In this document: piece after piece, positions 24,090 through 33,924 of the stretch
How the letters are laid out: every line of letters starts with the position of its first letter
How positions within the stretch are numbered: position 1 is the first letter of the stretch
Assembly: GCA_015680685.1 (NCBI GenBank)
Contig: MNCI01005895.1
Location: 1,256,448 to 1,320,447 of the forward strand
Direction of reading: 5' to 3'
DNA: 64,000 nucleotides
Source: Gnetum montanum
Lineage: Eukaryota > Streptophyta > Gnetopsida > Gnetales > Gnetaceae
The notes under the pieces: generated by a model
What the model saw: only the letters and a program-made list of their open reading frames with translations
Database searches by the model: none
What the model was told of the DNA's origin: nothing
Made by a program: the position numbers and the translations under genes

Positions 24090-27000
24090 TTGTCTATTGC
24101 TTTTGTAGTTGCAGGGAGCTATTGAAGCCCATCTTAGTTATCGGGGAGCTCATGGGCATTTTGTGCTACATGAGCAAGCCTGTTCCCAACACACCTGCAC
24201 TAGATATGTTGATGGGTCAAAAGGCAATGTGGTTTTGGCCAAGGACATGTGAGTTCTTAAAGTTCCTACTACTTTAGTGTGATGATGTAGTTACACTTAG
24301 CAGTGGAGGCTACCAGCACCATCTCAAAGGCATTGCTGCCCAGGGCTAATCAGGACATCTTCAAGTTTATGTTTGCTAAGCCCACTACTAGTGATGACAG
24401 AGTAGGTGGTTCAGGGAGAGGCCCCAGGGGTTCTCATCCCTTATCTAGGATCTAGCAAATGATAAGGTTCAGTTGCTACAACAAGTGCAACACCCTCTTT
24501 GTTGCTTTGCGAGTGCATACTTTGTTCTAGAACCTACCCAGAACTGTATACTATGCTAGAGAGTAAGTTCTCTAATGATTTTTACAATGTGTTCTTTGCT
24601 ATTAGCTCATGCTAAGTTGCTAACTGCTCATGCTTGATGCCAAATTCAAGGTTGATGAGTAGGATCTCCATGATGAGAGGGATGCTCTTGCCTTAACTCA
24701 TCCTAGAGGTATTTTCCTCTAGTTCGAGTGTTCAGGAGGCTATGCTCGAGCAATTAGGGGCTAATCTAGGGGTGTACCCCACTCGATACCTAAGGGCATA
24801 CGAGTGATGCAAAACCCATGACTAGCTAAATGAGAAGTGGACTACTCATGAGCTTAACATTGAAGAGATACTTCAACCACCACCTACACCCCACACTCCA
24901 TTTGTACCACATAAGCATTTACTATTTTTCTCTTGTGCTTGCTCACATGCTCATTGATTTTCCTCTACATGGTGTTAACATTATTTTCACCTTTATTGCA
25001 GTGGTAGTTGCTTTAGGTGACGTGATGATGGTTAACACAGGCCACACAGAAAGTAATCCTCATAATGAAATATGGTGATGTAGAGGGTGCATAGCATTGG
25101 TTATGCCACTAGGCCTCATATGAATTAACCACTAGGCTCATGCGTGTTGGGTTGTTGGGTTGTGCCCATGTCTTTCTAAAGTTTCTCTTCCAAGCAAAAA
25201 TCCTTGGGGTGGAGCAAGTGCAAGTGATGAAAAAGGTGCTACAGGAGGGCATGAGATTTAACTAGGCCTCCTACATCACCACCAACTTACATGTAGAGAT
25301 CACCAAGCTACACTTCAACCTCCAAGCAAGGTCTCATGTCCACTTTTTGTTTTTTGTAGGGTATTTGCAAAGGTTCATAGAGCTCTTGGTGGTTTGTAAT
25401 GGTGCGCAATGGATCATGCAAGACCATGAGCAACTGTCAAAGCCTTGGATTAATCATATGTTCATGACCANCCAAAGGTCTCTTGGGATAGTCACATTAT
25501 TCCCATGACAGTGCAAGCGAGGGTCCTCCAATTGGCACTAGGGATGTGAATGAGGTAAACCACTATATTGCAGAGATGGTGGGATTATCCAAGGTGAAGA
25601 TTAATAGGCTACACCTTGCAGAGGAGGCTACTCCTAATGTTGAAAAGGAAAGTGGCAAGAAAATCCACCTCGAGCCTCATGGCATACACACAGAGGTCAT
25701 AGGTTAGTATATGTACTTTATTAGATATGCCCATTTTTTGTATTTTTCATGTTTATAATTTTATGATTTTTTTCTACATTATATTAATATGCTAATGTGC
25801 ACTAATATGTGCCAACATGCTATTTTTTGTAAATTGTCAAAATTAGGAGAGAGGGTTGCTAGAGTAGTGATAGAAGTAGTAGTAGGGGACACCCCTCCTT
25901 AAGTTGAGAGAGGGACACACATGTAGAGGAGCTACACAAGGCCACAAAGACCCTCCAATAGTTGAAGGAGAAGGGGCTATTCCACCCCAATAAGTATGAT
26001 TTTGATAGCCTCTTTGATGACATGCAGCTAGATGACCCCCTTGCTCTCACACCTGAGGGCTTACTAGGTGAGTGCCTTAAATTTCCATCTATTATTACTC
26101 TTTTTCTATCACATCTTTAGCTGTTTGGTTATTTCTATGTGCATTTTTATGTCATAGCCTCAAACATGCTTGCTAGAAGTCTGATGTCTAACTACTACAC
26201 GAAGCCATGGGTAGACATGCTTGACAAGTTTTCCTTCATGGAAGGCACTGTGGAGAACATGATTGACCACCTACAATAAGCAGATCTTGAGCTTAGTATG
26301 TGCATGATTTTGCTCTTCTTTTATGACTTACTGATTAAAAGCTTGGTTTATGGCTAAAGTTGATTTTCTTGTTGTATGCCAATAGGTTCCAAGCTTCACT
26401 AGGATCCAAGTAGAATGGCTAAGGTAGATGTCATTCCTAAGTTCCCTCCTAAAGTGGAGTAAGTGCCTCATTGTATATAAGAGGTAGTTATCAAATGCAT
26501 GCTTTCATTTGTGAAAGTATTGTGGATCTGCAAGCGCTCGAATGAGCACCTATGAAAGCATGTGCATGAGCTCCAAGAGAGGGTGACCAGCCAAGACACA
26601 AAGATCGAGGATTTTCAATCCTGATATGACTTTCTAGTGTCTCAATCATATGGAGATAGTACCAAGCAAACCACAAAGATAGAATATGCTAGGTACTAGT
26701 CAGTCATTCAGGGTAAAAATGAGGCAACCCAAGAGATTATCGAGTAGTGGCTATAAATGGATCTACTCACCCAAAAGAACCAGGACTAGAAAAACTACAA
26801 CACTAAGGTATACAGGTGGGGGTAAATCCAAAAGAGCCACAAGCACCACTACAAGCGTGAGCAAGATGCATACCTTAAGTGGTATAAGAAGGAGTCTCTT
26901 GAACGTTACCACCTTGAGATGTTTCTTGAGGCAACTAGAGAGATGGACCTAGGAGTTGTTCACTCATCATATTATGGTGAGAAACTCTCCAAAGAGGCAA

Positions 27001-27390
27001 ATTGTGACACCCTTAGAAGAGGCTTCATTTGCTATGTTTTATATGAAGCCGCCTACATGGACCACTGTGGACAAAGGCAAGAACCCTTGCAGGGATTGAC
27101 TTTGGTTAAGAGGACTAGACATGACTATCATAGGCTAAGATCCTCCAACTCTTGGAGGAGGGCCTTGATAGTTTGCCTCTAGACATGATCGATGTAGAAC
27201 CCTCTTAGGCTAGCTTTTTGTTTATTTTTATGTCTTTTCATGTTATTTTTTATATTGTACATTTGCTTATTGATTGTTCATTTTTTTTGTTGTTGTGTTG
27301 TTAATAGGCATCAAGCAATGCTATAGGCCCCAGCAGCATGGCAAAGGAAGAAGGACCTCCACACCCACCTAGTACCACTAGTTGAGCATA
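24090..27390 (+). pseudogene. Intron-containing gene remnant, antisense to element B
   Basis: I do not recognise the product. Coding-like stretches on the plus strand are separated by sequences with plausible splice sites. They are an acceptor TTTTGTAGTTGCAG near 24110, a donor after 25702 (GGTTAGTAT) with acceptor AATTAG near 25848, a donor GTGAGTGCC near 26068 with acceptor near 26159, and an acceptor TTGTTAATAG at 27307. The exon near 26170-26300 reads NYYTKPWVDMLDKF. Further parts are Lys/Glu/Gln-rich and probably helical, such as YKKESLERYHLEMFLEATRE near 26890-26950. KILQLLEEGLDSLPLDMIDV lies near 27140, and a last exon at 27308-27385 ends in PPHPPSTTS and a stop. Many in-frame stops exist. 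Some Tat elements (Grande of maize) carry an antisense gene; whether this is related is unknown. Confidence 0.45.
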
Positions 27391-27599
27391 ATCTAATGTA
27401 GTGTTGTTGTTGGGCATTTTTGCATTTTTGTATATTTTTTTCTACATGGTGCTTATGCTCATGCTATGTACTATTATTGATGTGAGATGGTACATTATGA
27501 ATGTGTTTACTATATTGTGTGTATGGTGCGTAGAATTTTGCATTTATTTGCTATGTGTGTGATAATAGTAATGTAATGAATTGATGTGACTAAGCCATT

Positions 27600-27760
27600 G
27601 TGAGTCCCATGCTAGTTTAAGGCCATGGTAGGAGGGTCGATGCTAGTTTAAGGTCATTTCAAGCTGCGAGTTGCTAGTTTAGGGCCATGACAGGTCAAGA
27701 GTTACCAATTTAAGGCCATGGAAATCCATGGTGGTAGTTTTAGGCTATTCCAAGCCTGAG
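27600..27760. repeat. Array of the TAGTTTAAGGTC minisatellite
   Basis: About five diverged units (GCTAGTTTAAGGCCATGG and variants) lie just beyond the last plus-strand exon. Confidence 0.7.
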
Positions 27761-28189
27761 TATGTTGTTATCTATTTTTTGTAATTTTAGGATTTTTTGA
27801 TTTTTATGTGTTTTGACATTTTTCATGCATAAGGTAATAATTTCTAAGGATTAAACTAAATAATCATATGTCTAAACTAAGAAAAAATGCACAAACAAAA
27901 GAAAACAAAGTAAATAATTGAAAAATGCAAATAACTAAGCAAAACGTAAATGTGCAAACAAGATGTAAGTAAGCAAGGTATGCAGAAGTGAGGGGTAGGT
28001 AGGCACTTAGCGCATGTTGGACTAAGGGGATGCCTTAGTCATGTGGTTGCTTTCTAACTTGGTGTGCATTAGGAGGTGCATAGGGCCTAGACAGTACTAT
28101 GCAGTACTTGCCTTGACCTTCGTCAACTATGTTGAAGGGCAACTCTGCCCACAAAGCATCCTCTAGGAGGCCATTGGATTCTTTTGGCT

Positions 28190-28650
28190 CCTCAGGTTAA
28201 TCTACCTCACATCTTTCAGCCTCATCCTTTATGAAAGTCACATCGTCGAGGAACTCCACCTCTGACCCTTGTTCTATATCTATATTGTTGATGGCCAAAT
28301 GGGCTACATTTTCATCATAAATGATAACCTCACCACCTTCATATGGAAGGTGGATTTCTTGGTGGATTAGAGAAGAGACGACCCGTAATTGGGCTAGCCA
28401 ATGCCTACCTAGGATTAGGTTGAAACTTGGCAATCTCCCTGATTATGATGAACTCTACAGTGGTGGAGAATTGTTTCCCTACCACAAAGGCTATAGTGAC
28501 AATTCTTCTAATGAAAACACATGACCTATTGAAGGATTTCATGCATGTTGTCTTCATGCATTTAATCTGGTCAACAAGACCTAGCTTGTCAATGACAGTG
28601 TACGGGCTGACATTTGTTGTCACCCCATCATCAACATGCACCCTACAAAT
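28190..28650 (-). pseudogene. Aspartic protease of element B (degenerate)
   Basis: The start near 28641 reads HVDDGVTTNVSPYTVIDKLG. This fits the Tat-type protease active site (V-D-x-G-S-x-x-N-I-x-P), with the conserved Ser replaced. The end at 28290-28433 reads FNLILGRHWLAQLRVVSSLI, then HQEIHLPYEGG, the typical LLGRPW...SS-HQ-IKFP motif of Tat/Ogre elements. A frameshift separates the halves. Confidence 0.75.
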
Positions 28651-29399
28651 TCTTCATTGCCTAACACAAATTATGATGAACATTGGTGTAGTGATGACCT
28701 AACCCTACTCAGGGTCAATCTTGATCACTTCATCATGGAATGCTAGGGGCATTGAACTCGATTCCTATAGTGTAGGAGGCAACATCACAACATGAATGGA
28801 TTATTCATCTATTGGGATGTCCTCTATAATAGGGATGGAGGTCAACATGCGGACCAATGCTTTGCGATGGGTGGAGGAGGTAATGATCAAATTGTATAGG
28901 CTCAATGTAGTGTTCTTTTGCTTTAGAGCCTATTTCACCTGGGCCAATGTGTTTAGAAAGTCTTTACCGCTATCTACCATTTTGTTGACCTTCATCTCCT
29001 CCATGTAACCCAAGAGATGAATCTCTCATGGAGGGGATTTGGGCTTGCTTGTCTTGCTTACCTAGGAGCCTCAATTCTTGGTTTTTGATTGCTTGTAATG
29101 GCCTCCTTGGTTGATTTTGACATTGGAATGGAGATCAAGGGGACTAGCTTCGATGGGCCTAGCCCTCTCTGCTCCTGCTGTTGCCTAAGCATTTTTTCAG
29201 TGAGGTGCTCGTTAGGCCTCCTAGGTTGTCACTTGGATGTTCTACTAGCGTTTCTTATGGGATGGTCCCTTACATGAGCAAAGGTTGATGCATGGCCTAC
29301 CATCAAACTCCAAGTAGGTAAGGATTTTGCATGTTGCAGCACCTCGATGACAAAGGGTGACTAGATAGTGGTTGTTGCAACATCTTGTAGGATCCTTAC

Positions 29400-31250
29400 C
29401 ACAATGGATGTTTTGGATGCCTAAGGCAATGCCCTAACAATGAAAGGGGACCTTAAACTTGTGGAGGACAAGGGGTCCCTAGTATTACCAAAGGGCACAC
29501 AAACCATGAATAGTTGGTATGCTGGCTCTTGGTTGTCATCAATGCTAATAGCATTGATGATGTATCCTAAATCACCCACATTTAGAGGATCCTTGTAGAC
29601 CTTCATCGATTGGTTTTGATAGAAAACTAGGTTGGTAGCATCAAGGACCAACTTGCCTCTAGCAATCATGCATTGGATTTCATCTTGCAGAGCCATGCAT
29701 AAGTCAATGTCGTGGCCAAGCAACTGATGATAGTGGCAAAATCAATCTAGTCTAAAGTGCGTAGCAACTGGAGGCTCATTTGGTGTTATAGCTAAGGGAT
29801 TCCTTAGGATCTCATAGTATCTATCATGTCTCTTAAAAGCCTCCTCGAACATCTACTTGTACTAGATTCTTCCAACTTTGAGTAATTGGTCCAAGAGTTT
29901 CGACAGCTTCAGTGCCAACAGTGTGTACTTTGAGCAATACTTGCACTCAAAGTTTGTCCTTGGGATAGCTTGTGCTATGGCCACAAATGATGTAGGCTAG
30001 TTACTTACCATAGTATTAGAGCCAAAGGCCTTGCTATTGGTCGAGGCCTTGGGTGGCCTGACCATTGGTTTGGTGTTGGTTGACTTGGCCTCATTGGCCA
30101 CCATTGCCACAACTGTTGCTTATTTGCCCTTATCCTTGTCCTCTTTAACATGTAGGTTTTTGTAGGCCACATAGGCCAAGTCCTTGCTAGCTTCCACCAC
30201 ATCCTATATACTCTTAGTTTAAGTGAATGCTTGGCTCAAGGATTGTAGGGCTAGATAGTATAACTTTAACTTAATAAAGTCATTCACTGCATCCTTGAAG
30301 ATTGCCAGTAAGTGCATTTTAGTAATGAGATCATAGATTTTATTGAGCAATGTGCTCCATCATTGTATGAATTTCTATATGAGCTCTAAGTGGCCCTACT
30401 TGATCTACATAGGCTAGTCCAGGGTCACCTCTAGCTTCAAGTTATACTTGAAACGTGTGATGAATTAGCTAAGGAGATCCTCCAAATAAAAAATGGAGGC
30501 CTTGGGTAGTGCACGATCCCAATCCAATGTCTTTCCAATTAAAGACATGGTAAACACATGTATCATGACATGTGGTCATGCTTGTAGTAAAAGGCACTAA
30601 GATTGAAATGTTATAGAGTGGGCATTGGGATCCCCTTCATTGTTGTATTTGGTAAATTAGGGAAGTGGGACCCCAATGGGTAGTGTCAGTGGTGGAACAG
30701 TAGGACTAATCAAATCATCCTGGTAGAAATTGATCACATGAACTATTTAGAGCAGTGACCTTGAGCTGCTTAACCTCCTCTATTAGGGTCTGGATGAGCT
30801 AGAACACCTGATCCAAGCTCCAAGATGTTGCAATGGGCTGCGTCAGCTATGCTACCTACAATGTCGTTTGTGTGACCCACGACTTGGCTATAGGTTGTTG
30901 GGCCATGTCAAACATTTGTTACATAGGCTATGCCATGGGCATCGTGATTAGGGCCCACTATGCATTGGTGGTTTGGGCTACTATAGAGTATGCCAATGAA
31001 ACAGGCATGACATGCGATGCCTAAGTTCTTTGATGTTGGAAGGGGTGCACAATGTGCATGTAAGGTTGTGCATAAATAATGCTTATCAACAAAGAAGATT
31101 GAACAAGCTGTAGCTATGCCACAAAGGGTACATTGAAGGGAGGTACTATGTCCTGGTGCATGTGTTGTGTTTGGTGGGTCACCACCATAGGCATCGACCT
31201 AGGAGGTGACACTGAGGCTATCACTGTCTCTAAGAAGACAGATGAGCATG
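29400..31250 (-). pseudogene. Gag of element B (degenerate)
   Basis: Near 30640-30720 the minus strand reads LPIGVPLP and FTKYNNEGDPNAHSITF. This matches the retrotransposon Gag pattern of Tat elements, with Y-x-G-x-x-DP-x-H. Downstream pieces follow the capsid-like helices to about 30240 and a Lys-rich part near 30100. At 29421-29723 a segment precedes the protease (MLGHDIDLCMALQDEIQCMI). Stops are frequent. It lies between the 5' leader and the protease in the expected order. Confidence 0.7.
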
Positions 31251-31498
31251 ACTGTGAAGGAATGAAAGTGGAGGTTATCTAGTGGAAGGAGGTATGGAAT
31301 GAGTCATTGTGCTCTAAATGAGCGTTGAACTCATCTTGCTCTTCTTATAGGGGCTCCTCGTAGTTTGTCCCTGCCTCATGCTCATTCATTCGGATGAGCT
31401 GGGCAAGCATCTACCGATAAGGCTTGGTGAGTGGAAGGGTGAAATACAAAAGGTTGCTAGTTGCAAAAGACAAATAAAATAGATGACTCTACTAACTG

Positions 31499-31617
31499 GA
31501 AAAATGGCAAAGTATGAAAGGTGCAAGAAAATGGCAAAGCATGAAACATGCAAAAAATGGCTAAGTATAAAAACTATGAAAAAATGACTAACTGTAGAAG
31601 CTACTGAAAATGGCAAA
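31499..31617. repeat. Degenerate tandem repeat in the leader of element B
   Basis: About four to five units of roughly 28-30 bp have the pattern AAAATGGCAAAGTATGAAA plus a short tail. The array lies between the 5' LTR and gag of B. Confidence 0.75.
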
Positions 31618-31953
31618 ATTTAGGACTACACTCACTACGCCAAGAGCCAACTATGCTCTATACATTGAGAGCCAACTACACTCTCTTGAGCGCCTAGAAT
31701 TTAGTAAAGTGTTGGATAAAAGCTCTAGGGTTGCGAAGCGGGAAACTGACAATGGGGTCTAGTCCACACCAGCCAATTTGTAGACAACTCCTACACTAGC
31801 CTCCAATCCAACTACTACTATGGTAGGTCCACAGGGGTGTTGGGTCTATGCTAGCCCAAAGCTAGCAACAATGGTGGAGAGAGCACATGAGACAACGACC
31901 AACAAAGACTATAGAAGGAAATGGCATTGGCCCTCCTTCTAGTGACAAAAAAC

Positions 31954-33490
31954 TGTAGAGATCAAAAATGTTGGTGGCTGGAGTGGGAACACTGAGAGGT
32001 TCACAGGCATATAGTCTTGACCCCATGTCTATATGAGGGCCTACTAAAGGCAGAGATGAGGTGCCCATAATGGTCTTGTCGATCGAACGGGAACTTACAG
32101 GGTGCAATGTCATAATCTTGTTAGGTGTTTGCACAATGTTTGCAACATCAATGATGTCAACAAGGGTGAGCGTACTCAAGGGTTTCCCCCAAAAATAGAG
32201 GTTTCAATGTGCGGTTATGTGCAAAGATAACAAAAAATGCAAGTAAATGCCATAATTCTAATAAAATGCTAAAAATGAACAAGCAAATAGCGATAAAGAT
32301 TGCGGCACCACCCCAAACAAGGGGAGCATAGTTAACTGCAAGAAGGATGAGGAGGTATGCGGTGTATAAAAAAATGAAATAGGTAGTGTAGTCATAGTCT
32401 CAAGGTGTCTAGGCTACAAAACCTGATGTCTACCAAGGAGTCTATGCTTGTCAGGTTAGCTACCGCAGTGTCCCATGGTCTGTGATGGTCTACAATTATG
32501 TGCAATGGTGCTAAACACACTTTGAGAATGTCAAAATGCCCAAAATGATTAGATGCCAACTCCTAAAACATAGAATGATAGGCTATTTATAGGGTTAGAG
32601 TTGCTGTGAATTGTGGATCGGACACCATGTGGCAATGGGCTAGTTGGGACTACACTACACCCAACTACGATCTCCACTAGAAAAAATAGTGTTTTTCTCC
32701 GATGTGCTCAAATGGACCTTGCAAGACTACCAGATTGTAACTATGCTATCCAACTACATGTGCAGGTGCCAAGGAGATCACAATGTACCTAAAAATGCAA
32801 AATAATGCAAGTTTGGCGACTACGCTCTGGGACTATGCTATCCACCTACTCAAGTGGTGTCAAGGGTAGGTACAATTTGGGGACAAATAGGAGGTGTAAA
32901 AAGAGACAAAAATTATTGATCCTACTTGCTAGAGGTGTGTCAAAGCTGATGTGGATGTTGGTGCTATGTTTTGGAGGCCTATGGAGTTTGTCCTCCATGG
33001 CTACACTTGACTACACTTTAGAGTGTAGTTTTAACAGTTAGAAGATTTTGCAAAACAATGCATTTCCATACTGACTACACTAACTACACTCTAGACCGTA
33101 GTCTCAAAAATAGGAAGTGTAGTCTTGGCACTTAGAATAATTTTCCAAATTATTTCCTCCATTCCAACCATGATCTATAATCATTGGCTTGACACTTAGG
33201 AAAATTACAGAACTAGCCATTTGTATGCTGACTACACTGACTACGCTCTACAGCGTAGTCCCAGCAGTGGAGAGTATAGTCTTGGCACTTCAAAAAATTT
33301 GTAGCTACTGTCGACACTTAGAAAAATCTTGCAAATTTGGACTTGTGTTACAAACTACATTGATTATGCTCTAAAGCATAGTCCTAGTAGTGGAGAGCAT
33401 AGGCCCAATACTTATAAAAAAAATTTGCTTTATGTTGACTTAGACAAATTTGCAATTAAAATGCAATGGCCCAAATTTGGTGGTGTTTCA
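31954..33490 (-). repeat. Right (5') LTR of element B
   Basis: The LTR is 1537 bp, TGTAGAG to GTGTTTCA on the plus strand, the full-length partner of the interrupted left LTR. The TATA-like box is at 32584-32591. From about 32990 to 33400 there are repeated units with CTACGCTCTACAGCGTAGTC-like palindromic cores and CTTGGCACTTAGAAAAATTT. At 33391-33450 it preserves the uninterrupted counterpart of the site where A inserted in the other LTR. The bases just inside (31930-31953) would be the primer site; I could not assign a tRNA. Confidence 0.88.
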
Positions 33491-33495
33491 TGACT
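33491..33495. repeat. Right target-site duplication of element B (TGACT)
   Basis: It matches 7639-7643. Confidence 0.9.
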
Positions 33496-33850
33496 CATCT
33501 CTCATAAGGCTAAGATTATTAAATTCTAGTTAATATTTCAATAATTTGAGCTTTTTATTCTTTACATTACCTTTGTAGTAATTTTTCAATACTTTCCAAC
33601 ATTCTTTAGATGTTGTCTTAGTGATGAATCATGTTCCATGGGTTTTCTCTCCTAATATATGTATTATGATGTCTTTTATATTTCTCAAAAGCAAACATAT
33701 ACATGAGTATTCTTAGTAATCCACTCAACATCATCTTGAAACCTTATGACTGACTTACACTGCAATTTATATGATAAATCTCATTAGTCCAAAACTAGCG
33801 ATACTTCTATCGTTAGCTCTATTATTGGGGAAGGCATTGGTGAATTTCCT
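33496..33850 (-). pseudogene. Element E, right piece: N-terminal copia gag
   Basis: The minus strand reads TTSKECWKVLKNYYKGNVK and KNKKLKLLKY, then LEFNNLSLMRDES. This is the central part of a Ty1/copia Gag (usual pattern T-S-K-E-A-W-x-x-L, K-x-x-L, M-x-x-x-E). It stops at the B insertion and continues in frame at 7638 downwards. The more upstream part (33690-33830) resembles a second fragment at 54501-54610. Confidence 0.75.
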
Positions 33851-33924
33851 AGAAATACTTGTACATTCTTGATTTTAATATTTATTCAAAACAAACATAT
33901 GTTTCTTAGTATTTTGTGTAGGTT

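Larger units (their letters stand above)
21300..28190. other. Seven-kb block inside element B between RT and protease
   Basis: This block separates the RT from the protease of B, where Tat/Ogre relatives have at most a short intron. In plus-strand order it holds a short TAGTTTAAGGTC minisatellite, then sequence with CTACGCTC-type motifs like those in the B LTR. A degenerate CAACAATGTTAAACCTGC repeat and plus-strand exon-like coding follow, then a second TAGTTTAAGGTC minisatellite and AT-rich spacer. It could be an insertion, a recombination product of two B-type elements, or a normal accessory region of this family. Confidence 0.5.
7644..33490 (-). mobile_element. Element B: Tat-lineage Ty3/gypsy retrotransposon, interrupted by element A
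   Basis: The element covers 25.8 kb, or about 18.6 kb without the nested element A and its duplicated target. LTRs lie at 7644-9057 plus 16272-16348 (left) and 31954-33490 (right), bounded by TGACT target duplications. Coding order on the minus strand is gag, protease, a 7-kb block with opposite-strand exons, RT, a gypsy-type RNase H, a second RNase H, integrase, minisatellites. The second RNase H just before integrase and the protease ending LILGRHWL...LIHQEI are hallmarks of the Tat/Ogre group. All frames are broken. It is inserted in the gag of copia element E. Confidence 0.9.

Noticed and set aside
25471-25471. Single N as another duplication artefact
   Set aside because: Flanking sequences are not duplicated, so it is an ambiguous base only.
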